A DNA stretch of 64,000 nt from Oikopleura dioica. Taxonomy: Eukaryota > Chordata > Appendicularia > Copelata > Oikopleuridae. The notes under the pieces are model-generated. The model was given only the letters and a program-made list of their open reading frames with translations. It made no database searches and had not been told where the DNA came from. This document shows positions 43,318 to 53,054 of this stretch, one piece after another (within the stretch, counting starts at the first letter, position 1; each line of letters starts with the position of its first letter). Where the stretch lies: contig OU015568.1 of the NCBI GenBank assembly GCA_907165135.1, forward strand, positions 15,635,208 through 15,699,207, given 5' to 3'. Both the position numbers and the translations under genes were made by a program.

Positions 43318-44595
43318 ATGTCGAGCATATTTGTTAGATTAGGGATCCTGGTTGTACTGGCAGAAGGGCAGTTAAACGATTGTGAGCCATTCGTAGGGCC
43401 AACTACTGGGCTAGAGACTTATTGCCAGGATGAAATCAACCAGAGACAGTACAAATCGATCGTTAGAAATCCGTCGCGGAATCCATTAGGTATGCTTTTA
43501 TCAGCTTCTTTTCTCAATATTCTGTAGTAAATTGGGGAAAACTGGCCTGTCCTGCTCCTCAATATCGAAGCCTTACTGCTGCAGCTCAATTTGTTGATTC
43601 CCGAAACTGCTATGAACATACCCGGAATCTGTTCTGCGCAGTCATGCTCCCAGAATGCAACGGAACGCATGTTTTTGAAGCTTGTGAAAAGATGTGCACT
43701 GATTTCTCCACAAAATGCAATCTGTACAATTTTGCTGGACAGAGTGTCCGCTGCGGAGGGACTCATTTTGGAGTGCTGAATTGTAAGGAGTTTCAAAACG
43801 TTTACATCGAGACAAACCGGTGCAAATACGAGAAGATTGTGACTTCGACGAAGATTGTTGTAAAACCGACTCGGTCAAGCAATACTCCAAGTCTACTGTA
43901 AGTAGTTTTGAAATGTCAGTTTTAATTGTCGATAAAGGTCTGGAGGAGACAATGGCGTACGAAATCCGACAACTCCTTTGCCACCAACAAATAGAGCGGG
44001 GGAGGAGCCGATACAACAACTCAAGCCCCGGCGAAACCCGTAACAACTATGGCACCGACATGCCCCGCCGATGGAACTTGCTTGGAGCTCATTGAAGCCC
44101 AAGAGTTACAGTGGAGAACTTGCATTGAAAAGTTCATCGATCCTACTTCTAAATTCACAGTCATTTGCGAGTGGATCAAATCCTTTGTTAGGTGGCGTTG
44201 GGCGGTTTTCAGACGATGGAATCGACTTTGTAAGCGTTCAAAATGAGGATTTTGTTAATATCTTTTTCTAGCAAAGGCAATTACTTTCGAAGAATACGAC
44301 ATGGCAAAAGTTGAATGCCCAGTTCAGGGGACCGTACGATGCTATAGTGCTAAAAGAGTGAGTTTTGAAAATTATTTCGAGGAAATGGATAATTATTTTA
44401 CTCAAGAAAAAATGCATCCGAGATCTGCACAATTGCCCTTATTGCTATTGCGAAATAGACCTAGACGATTCGTATGGAAATATTTTGCGCTACTGGTCGA
44501 ATGACAATGACTTCTGGGGTTATCGCCTGCAATATCAATGGTTCCAAATGTCCATGAATTATACTGAGATTACTGATGAATATGAAAAGCTGTAA
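43318..44595 (+). CDS. Secreted protein with Frizzled-type cysteine-rich domain
   Basis: The signal peptide (MSSIFVRLGILVVLAEGQ) leads into a CRD: CEPFVGPTTGLETYC, LACPAPQ, NCYEHTRNLFCAVMLPEC and ACEKMCTDFSTKC, the order seen in Frizzled, sFRP and related Wnt-binding domains. Exons then join in frame: YCDFDEDCCKTDS, a threonine-rich linker (ADTTTQAPAKPVTTM), CPADGTCLELIEA, and two more cysteine-containing exons ending EITDEYEKL. Six exons, five GT...AG introns; donors at about 43782 and 44230 are the only ones that keep frame. There is no membrane segment, so it is probably secreted and could bind Wnt or another ligand. It starts 260 bp after the BMP3-like stop, on the same strand. Confidence 0.75.
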
Positions 44596-44825
44596 AAACT
44601 TCCAATAAACGTTCTTATATAATGATGACAAAGGTCTATTTTTGATATCAGTTTCAGAGGTAATTGAAAACATGTAAAGTTGTCGAAAGAAATGGCAGTG
44701 CGTGAAGAAAAAATGAACTTTTGTGACAGACAGAACTTCTGAAACAGGAGATAAAAGGCAGAGGAGTGTTAATTAAGCGAGTAACAGTTCACAGAACACG
44801 CTTGGATTGTAATCAACAAACAGGT

Positions 44826-46243
44826 TCAGAAAGGATTGACAGAGATTTTTGCTTTCTTTGAAGGGTTATTTTCGACTGGCTGTTCAGGCATCAATCTTTT
44901 TCGCGAAGGATCGACGTTTTCTTTGTAAGGGGACGTATCAAGATCCTGAGGGTCGATTCTTGCGTTGAGATCGACTTCAAGGACCTCTTTCCTTGCAGCT
45001 TTCTTTCTTGCTCGCGCTTCAGCTTTTCGTTTGGCTTCATTCGATTCTTTTTCTTCTAGCAATTTTGCCAACGAATCCGGGACGCCCGAAGAAGAGAGTA
45101 TGTGGACTAGTTTTCTGAGGTGGATAAGGTCGAGATCAAGCGCATCCATTCTGATTTTCACAGTCACTGGGTACCGAACACTTTTACGAGCGATTAAATA
45201 TTCGCCCTCGATTTTGCACCAGTCACTTCCAATAATACCGTTCATTCGATTCTTCGGTGCGTATTGACTCTTTACTTCTTCAGGAGTATTTCGATCAATG
45301 ACAATAAACTCAGGGTGTGGAGGCCACCAAGCGCAGTTAGGTGGAGGCAGTCTTGGAAAACCCGCAACATGGTATCCCATCGGCACGGGCGGGCGCGGGG
45401 GCCAATTCCAAAATTGTGCGCGGGTGCGGGCGGGAACCGGGCCAAACATTTCGTGCGGGTTCGGGCGGTTTCGGGGGGCCGGTGCGGGAGGTTGCGAGGG
45501 TCGAATATTTGGAGGTAGTTGGGTCGATGACGGAGTCAAATTTTTAGTGGTGCCCTGAATTTTTATTAATTTTTTTCATTCAATGAATTATTTTTACCGA
45601 AGCAGTTTGTTTTTGATGATTTAAATTATTTGTAGGGCGCGTTTCGGAAATTTGTTTTTGTACTTCTTTCGTAGAAACTTTAGGGGCACGCAAAGAAGAA
45701 AGCTTGTTGTCGAGAATTTCTTTTTGTTTTCTATCGAGGTCAGGTAGAGCGTCCAATGTAATTCGTAGCACAGGATAGTCCATGGTCGAAGGAGTCATGA
45801 AATAATCGCCTTCAATTTTGTAACTGTCCTTCATAATTATATTTTGTATTCGATCTTTCCCCGCGTATGCATTCAGTTCTTCTTTGGGGCTGTTTTGATC
45901 AAAAGTGATTATTACACCCTAGAATTTTAGAAAATGTTTTTATTCAATAAATAGTTTTTACCTCTTTATAATTATTGTCACCATAGAAGAACTTTGGCCT
46001 TTTCACATATTTGTCGTACAACACTTTTTCGGCCGCTTTTTTGGCTTCAATTTCGGCCTTTTTTTTCTCTCGCTCGCGAAATCGAGCAAGTTGTTGCTCT
46101 CTTCTTTGTTTGATATGGGGAGGGACTTCAGCACTAACACCGTTGACAACAGCTTGTCGAGCAATGGAACTGACTGATCCAGAAGCAATCTTTCCATTTA
46201 GCAATTTTCGTCGACCTTTCGGACAAGAGGTTTTTCGAAACAT
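44826..46243 (-). CDS. Unrecognised protein with a duplicated ~75-aa domain
   Basis: Three exons: 46243-45961 (MFRKTSCPKGRRKLL start, then a charged helix REREKKKAEIEAKKAAEKV), about 45915-45598 and about 45555-44826, with GT...AG introns. Two copies of one domain are visible: VIITFDQNSPKEELNAYAGK with YKIEGDYF and PVLRITLDALPDLD, and FIVIDRNTPEEVKSQYAPK with CKIEGEYL and VTVKIRMDALDLDL. Between them lies a proline/arginine-rich linker (PPAPAPRNRPNPHE). The C-terminus is basic (SRKRLMPEQ, PSKKAKISVNPF), suggesting nuclear localisation. I recognise no family. Confidence 0.7.
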
Positions 46244-46380
46244 TCTATCGATTTAAATCGATCAAATTTAATAAAAACGAATTCCAAAGAATGAATGTCA
46301 GAAGCATTTTATTAATTATTGCACCAATGATTGAAAGTTTCCTACAGTAAAAACGAGAATATAATTGAACACTAACACTG

Positions 46381-49189
46381 CTACAGTTTTGTTTCTTCCA
46401 TAAGTAGAACCGTCAGAGCGGACCAGCCAGTAAACGGATGACATCCTTGACCCTTTCCGTCTTTTTCCGAGTAGTTTTCCCAAATAAATCCGGTCTCTTT
46501 GTAGTTTCGGAAAACGTTTCCAATTAGATTTTGTCTGAGACGAGTGGCAAGGTCGGCCGCTTGAGTCTGATAGGGACCAGGTTCGTCGCTGTAAAAGTCG
46601 AGCGCGTGGACTGCAAGGAAATTGATGTTAATCCAGATGTTGCCTCTCCAGTACGGCGGATCATGCTCTGTATTTCTTTCCTCGAACATTGGGTCAGATT
46701 TGGCTAAACTTCGAAGGCCAAAGTCAGTCCACAACTTTTGCGGATCACCAATCATTTCTAGCGTAGCTCCGAGCTGCGGACTGTCTGAATCGAGGATTTT
46801 CATCAAGAACGGGAAAAGTTGAATGTAGCCCGTATGAGGAACGAGACGAAGACGTGGTTGCTCGACAACTTTTCTGACTTTGATGACTCGTGGATTTCCG
46901 TGATCGTCTTTGACCTGCTTTCTGACGAGTTTGACATTGTGAGAATGAAGGCCGTAATCAGAAAACTGCTTCGCTTCGGCGTCCCAATGAAGCTTATTCA
47001 GTTTCGTATTGTCCTTCAGTTCTGTCTCTAGCTGTAAGTATTCGTAGTTCGACTGGCCGAGTTTTATCGCCATTTTGCCAAGGACTTGAGCCGCGAGAGC
47101 CATCCAGCAACGGAGGTCGAGATGGTACTCGTCTTTGGTCGGATGGGATGCTCGTGGAAAATCATCAAGGCCAGAGGTTAGGGTTTTCGGATTCAGCTCG
47201 AGATTCTCTGGGCCAATGTGTCGGCCTTGCCATGTGTACGTTCCAGGAATTGGACCAGCCTAAAGAAATGAGGGTCAAATAGGAGAAAATATGCTTTCCT
47301 CACCTGTGTGGTATTGAACCAACTAAACCATGCTTTGATCCTCGGATACAGCGCTTCTAACTGGTCTTTCTCCAAGCTCTCCGACGAAACCAAATAGTCC
47401 AGCGCCAGCAATAGCGTTGGCGGATTCGCCCGGTCGGTTCCCTGAATAATAAACGGATCAGGAACGCGTTGTCTCGCCTCTTCGTCGAGAATCTGTTCTC
47501 GTGGAATCCAACCGTCCATGTTGAGAAGATCGAGCCAGTGACAAAGAGAGTCGATGGAGATTTTCGGATTGAAGCGAGAGACGAGCAGTTGATGGAATCC
47601 TTCGTCCCAGAGAAATCCTCGCGGGAAAAATGATCTGCTCGGCACAGCGGTATACAGAGGGGCGTCCCAGTTTGGCGTCACTAGAAAAACCTCGTTACAA
47701 ATTTAGGTCAAATATTAGATCTTACCTTTTTCTCCTTGTTTTTGAACTAACGAGTGGCCATAGTAATACCCAAAGCCTCCAATCATGTTGGAAACAGCTG
47801 CCATCGCAAATTCGAGATGTTCTTCTCCAGAGAATTGCTCTTGTAGCTTGATTCTTGAGCCAAAAACTCGCTTGAAGTTCTTTCTATGTCTTGAAAGCTC
47901 TTCTTCGAAGAAGTCCCCAACAAGAGGTCGTTTTCGTTCATGATTACCGCTGACAGAGTTGAAGTTGACTTCAAACGAACAGGGATGCTCGCACGTGATC
48001 GAGTGAACAACGACTTGGTGATTCTTGTGATTTGGCTTTCGGTAGTTTTTGTCGTACTTTGGCTCGTCGAACCAGAAATGCGGCACCTTTTGATTTTCGT
48101 CTAATTCGATGTACTCGCCCGAGAGGCGGCGCATAACGTCGTTTTCCAAATCGGTGATTTTGTTAATGAAGTCGCTATAAGTCCAGAACGCGGTGTTCTC
48201 TTGAGCATCGTGGAGAAATCGAACTTCAAACTTGCTGAGCGAGGATGTTTCGCCGGTGAACTTGTCGAGCTCGTCTGCGGGATCGTTGCCTAGTGGGACT
48301 TTGAGGTAGCCATCGGAATCGGTGACGAAGTAGAAGGCGAATGTCGTCGTACCAGATCCTAGGATTAGGGTTAGAGTTAGTGGTACTTAGGTTATTTCGA
48401 ATTATCATAAGCTGGACTTCACGACTTGTGTAGAGACCTGACGCAGGTCCCTGAAACTGCTTTTACTCGAGTTCTTTCCGGAACCTGAGTCAGGTTTCTA
48501 CGCAGGTTGCCGAGCTTAGATCATAAATTACCTTCAGTATCGACTTTTACAGTCCAGTCGCCGCCGTTTCCACCTACTTGTTGTTTCAAAAACTTCGTCC
48601 AGATCTTGTAATTCTTTTCTTGAATCGACTGCACTCCAAAATTGACACCATCGTGCTCCTTCCACCCGTACTTGAGCTGATTGTCCTGGTTGCACTTGTG
48701 TCGGACTATGTCTCCTTGAATTTCATTTCGTGGAAATTTGTTGTTCAGCCACATTAATCCGGCGAGAAGGGAGTTTTTTGAACGCGTTCTCAGGCCTAAG
48801 TAGTGACCGCTTCTATAGGTTCCCCAGAAACGACTCATGTCTTCTTTTGAAAGACTTTGGACTGCGGAAGGGACATCTAAGGGCTTCAGATATGAGTTTT
48901 CGTCTTTTTGTGTTTGAGTTGAACTTGAGCTGGAACTTTCATCGCGGGGCATAAAATATAATCCAAAGAAAATTATACACAAGGAAATTAGGATTTTTGG
49001 CAGGAGAGATTTGTTCTTTCAAGGGATAACAATTACAATATGAAAGAGGGGTACTTATTCAAACGGAAAAATTTCTCTAAATTATTTAAAATTTTTTCCC
49101 TTTTCCTGTCTCTTTTCTTTTGAAAGATCTTCCTCCAAAGCATCACTAGGTGGACCTTTGGAGTTTTTACGATTTCGAACTTGTGCCAT
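46381..49189 (-). CDS. MOGS: Mannosyl-oligosaccharide glucosidase (glucosidase I, GH63)
   Basis: Removes the outermost glucose from N-glycan precursors in the ER. About 815 residues, close to the human 837. Exons: 49189-49108 ([14 protein letters not shown]), 49017 to about 48527, 48357-47727, about 47681-47306 and 47259-46381. A type II signal anchor ([18 protein letters not shown]) follows a basic cytoplasmic tail. The N-domain has [17 protein letters not shown]. The catalytic domain has [38 protein letters not shown] and, near the end, [14 protein letters not shown] and [16 protein letters not shown]. Intron 1 works only as AGGAAAAGG...AA; the others are GT...AG. Intron 2 contains a CCTGAGTCAGG-type MITE (about 48415-48517) and a TTAGGG tract. 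It shares a 207-bp divergent promoter with CDK4/6. Confidence 0.92.
48415..48517. mobile_element. Short CCTGAGTCAGG-family MITE in MOGS intron 2
   Basis: The right end reads CCTGAGTCAGGTTTCTACGC then AGGTTGCCGAGC; the left has GTGTAGAGACCTGACGCAGG. It lacks the GC-hairpin core of the longer copies. Confidence 0.55.
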
Positions 49190-49395
49190 TCTAAATTTTT
49201 ATAATAAACGACCAGTTTTTTTGAATTTGTCAATTTCTCAAAAATGTCACTCTTGGCTGCTCTGGCGTAGTGACCTCTGGCGTAGGCGCGCGCAGACTTC
49301 AGTCAAGGAAAATTAAAGAAAAAAATAGTGAATCAGCGAAGGAAAGAAAGAGAAAGGAAAATTGCAAAGAAAGAGTTTTGGGAAAGGAGAGAGAA
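49190..49395. promoter_or_regulatory. Bidirectional promoter region, MOGS/CDK4/6
   Basis: Only 206 bp separate the divergent start codons at 49189 and 49396, so both promoters must lie here or overlap the 5' UTRs. No motif is assigned. Confidence 0.5.
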
Positions 49396-51046
49396 ATGGC
49401 AAGGCCGGCGAGTGATCGATGGGTGGATATGGAAGAAATTGGTGGTGGTGCTTACGGAGTCGTTTTCAGAGCTAGAGATAGACGTAAGAACACACTTTTT
49501 GCTATAATTTTTTTAGATATTAAAAATTAAGCGGATAAGAATTAACTACGACGAAAGGTCTGATGCCCTTCATTTTACAATCAATAATTAACTTACAAAA
49601 TAGTTTATATAATTTTCAATCGAAAATGAACTTACGGTTTTCCCTTTCAGAACACGACAACCGCGTGGTAGCTCTAAAACGCCTCCGAGTCCAAGCTTCC
49701 GATGAAGGAATGCCGTTGAATACAATCCGTGAAATCGCAATTTTAAGAAGACTCGTCGGCTTCGAACACCCAAATGTAGTCAGTTTACTGGACGTCTGTT
49801 GCTCCAGAAGAAATGATCATGAAATCAGGCACGGGTCCCCAAACGAGTTCGCGAAAAATGAGTGTGTTTGAACTTTGAAGAACCCTAATGAAAGGCTTTT
49901 ATTAGTTTTTGAACATGTCGAAATGGACCTGGAAACATTCATTTCCAACGCCAGGGCGGGTGGGGGAGTGTCCATCGAAGACAGCCGCCACATTTCGAGG
50001 CAGTTGCTTTCTGGCCTTGACTTTTTGCATTCTCAGGTAGTCCCTGCGTCCTTGAAGATTCTAGTGATAATTTTAGTGTATCGTACATCGTGACCTCAAG
50101 CCTCAAAACGTGTTAATCACTGGCCAGCAACATGGTAAGTCTCTTTCTTTATGGGGACAACGCCCATTTTATTTTTGACTACTTTCAAGCCTGCTCTATT
50201 GACCGATTTTTTTCGTAACAATGATGTTTAGTAAGAATAGCTGATTTTGGACTGGCTCGTCTGTACACGCCCGAAACAACATTAACCCAAGTTGTGGTCA
50301 CTCTTTGGTACCGAGCTCCTGAAATTCTCCTTCATGTTTCTTACCATTCAGCCGTCGATTTATGGGTGAATAACTCTTTCGTTGAATACCGACTTATCAT
50401 TTTTCATTTTCAGGGAGCTGGCTGTATCATAGCAGAAATCTTCAACGGCGAGCCGCTGTTCCAGGGAGACCGAGAAATCGCCCAGCTAAGAGAAATATTC
50501 AAAGTTCTCGGTGTCCCGCCAGAAAGCGACTGGCCAGCGAATACGAATGTTTCAAGAGATAGTTTTGAAAATGCTCCTAGAATGGTAAACCCTTCAATTC
50601 TCCACCTCCCCTATCTTTCTCCCTAGAGCATGGCAGATATCGTTCCCCGGGCACCACCATACGCGCAGGAATTGATCAAACGGCTGCTAGAATTTTCCTT
50701 CGAGAAACGACCGACCGCTTCTGCCGCGCTCAAAGGCCCCTGGTTCCAGCCCCAAGGAGCAACTTCTATCCTCCAGCCTCAAGAGAATCGCGCTTCTAGC
50801 AATAGCAGTACCTCAACTGCAGAACAAACGGCTCAGAATTGCCCAAGTGCTGCTTCCAATCCTTCCAATTCAAATTCCGCCAATTCCGAAAACGCACTAA
50901 CTTCCAGCACAAACGAAAGCGGCGATCAAAGCACTTCTTCCTCCGCTAGAATCAACTCTTCTATAATCGGCAACACTAGGTCAAGAGAATCGCCTCTTGC
51001 CACTCAAGATGAAACTTCCATCAAAAGAAGTAGAGCAAATACATGA
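49396..51046 (+). CDS. CDK4/6: Cyclin-dependent kinase 4/6
   Basis: G1 cyclin-D-dependent kinase family. Eight exons: 49396-49483, 49651-49826, 49884-50036, 50077-50134, 50232-50365, 50414-50584, 50627-51046, with intron 2 non-canonical. The glycine loop is IGGGAYGVVFRARD, catalytic Lys in VVALKRL, and the PSTAIRE-equivalent is MPLNTIRE, as in CDK4/6 (P-I/L-S/N-T-V/I-RE). Next come LLDVC, VFEHVEMDLETF, HRDLKPQNVLI, ADFGLAR and VVVTLWYRAPE. Intron 49827-49883 is AGGCACGG...GAAGAAC (AG...AC, 57 bp) and joins NDHEI to PNERLLLVFEHV. The C-terminus has an extra serine/asparagine-rich tail of about 90 residues, absent from human CDK4/6, ending KRSRANT. Confidence 0.93.
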
Positions 51047-51597
51047 ATTTCGTTCGCTGAAAAAGTAAAAAGCCGATATGGCATTTTATTTAAGTGACAT
51101 TTTACTGTAACTCTTTCAATTTCTAGATTTTTTCAAACTTTTTATTTTCAAACATTCAAAATTTTGTCTCTTTGTGCCAAAACCTCAAATATTTCTTATT
51201 GAAAAAGTACCTACTCTTTCCTGTCAATCAAAAAAGCGATGCCAAAGTTCAATCCTTCTCAATTTCTCCTGACCTTATCCTGAAACAACATTTGCCTTTG
51301 CTGAATGTACTGTACTGAATTACTGAATTATCTATCTCGTGCTTTCTCAACTTTCTCTTCCTCGACTTTTGCGAAACGCAAACAATTCAATCTCAATCTC
51401 CTCAATCATTTTTTCTCCATTTTTTTTTCAAAAAGAAAAATAAATTTCTTCTTTTTGCAATTCAAAACTTTCAAATTCTTATCATTTCTTATCAATTCAG
51501 GTTGTTTTCCTTTTCGTACCAAATAAACATTCTAGTGCCTATCAACTTGAAGTTCTTTCATTTTTATATCTTCAGAGAATTAAAAAGAAAAAGAAGA

Positions 51598-52547
51598 ATG
51601 AGTATGGAATCGACGATTTTGACAAAACCAGAGTGCCTTGTTTACAGACTGCCACCGCGAAATTCAGTCAGGGGGTACCGAGCCGCCGACTGGGGGCTTG
51701 ACAAGCCAGCCTGGACTGGGAGAATGCGAGTCACTGCCAGAGACGAAAAAGTTTCAATCAAGGTACTGTTATCTCTTGCCCTACCACCTCATCAACAGGG
51801 AATGGAAGGCTCCCCCAAGATCCCCCTGATGCCCTAAACTTCCAACTTTTAATAGCTCGAAGACACGACAAATGGACAGCTCTTCGCCGAATGTCCAATC
51901 ACCGAATACCCAACGAAAGACATCGAATCCGTCAACGACTCGTCGAGATACTTCGTTTTAAGAATTCAAAATCAGGGCCGCTCGGCGTTTATTGGCGTCG
52001 GCTTCCGCGACAGGGGAGACAGCTTTGATTTTAACGTCGCTCTCCAGGTTATTCTCCTTCTCGTAAACATGCGCTTATTAACTTTTCTTTCTTGAGTAGG
52101 ATCATTATAAATGGGTAAAGAATGCGAATGCTCCTTCCGATCCGGGCAATGTAAAGCCTCTCAATCTTGGTCTTGCGGAAGGGCAAACGATCAAAATCAA
52201 CTTATCCGTAAGTTTTGAAAAAATATTTAGCATTCCTCAAAATCTTTCCCAGGGAAAGATGGGCGAAGGCCGAGAAAGACCAAAGCAGGCAGCGAGTACA
52301 AGTGGAATTTCTCTTCTTCCGCCTCCTCCATCAAAAACCAACCCAGCAGCCCCAGCTGCTCCAGGAACCGCTTCTGGAAATTTGCTGAATCTCGCCCCTC
52401 CTCCCCAGCCCGCCGCTCCCAGCAGCTCGACAACAGGTCTTTTGCCGAGACAAGCAACTTTTGACAATAACGACTTCTTTCCTAGATGACGATTTTGGAG
52501 ATTTTTCCGCGCCCACTACGCAGAGCTCGAACTGGGTCTCGTTTTAA
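51598..52547 (+). CDS. NECAP: NECAP endocytic adaptor-binding protein
   Basis: Clathrin-coat accessory protein that binds AP-2 (adaptin ear). Exons: 51598-51762, 51856-52047, 52100-52207, 52253-52436, 52486-52547, all GT...AG. The PH-like NECAP domain reads [25 protein letters not shown]-equivalent [46 protein letters not shown] and KWVKN. A proline/serine-rich region follows, and the last exon gives [10 protein letters not shown] and the C-terminal SSNWVSF, a WxxF-type adaptin-ear motif. A longer read-through frame in the last intron (ending NDFFPR) is not the real C-terminus because splicing at 52436/52486 restores the conserved tail. Confidence 0.92.
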
Positions 52548-53054
52548 TTCTTGAGCTTCGAAGTCAACAGAAAAATATTCAAGAGAATCGTTAATTTTCT
52601 ATCAATCCGACCTAGAGCTTCAACATGTCTTCGTGCAATTTTCGTCTCTTTATACACAAAACCGTCTATATTTTAATATTTACTCTTTATATTCCACTAT
52701 AAAGTACTAGAAATACTACTCTAACAGTCCTTAATATAATTATATTACCAGTATAATCAGATAATCTACATTTTCCATTCTTTTTTTTCATTTCCAACAA
52801 CGATTTTGGGAATATTACTACTTTTTTCTTCCGTGGTTTTTCTTCAATATAATATTAAATATCATTCAATACGAATATTCAAATTTGCAATCCCTTCAAG
52901 CAAAGGAGCGTTTACTTCTTGTCCATTAGGGAAGAGCCAACTCCCATGGGGATTCTGTTTCGTTGCATCAACCTTCTATTTTCTTCTCCTAAAAAGAAAA
53001 AGAGTCTTTATTGAGAAATCTGCAGCAATGAGATTGTTGGATTATTTTTTAGAC

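Noticed and set aside
49033-49233. Minus-strand frame starting MTNSKKLVVYY as the MOGS N-terminus
   Set aside because: Another frame gives [14 protein letters not shown], which joins the signal anchor in frame through an AG-type intron and has the basic tail expected of the family.
52437-52499. NECAP C-terminus ending NDFFPR
   Set aside because: Reading through the last intron loses the conserved DDDFGDF and SSNWVSF tail, which a GT...AG splice restores exactly.
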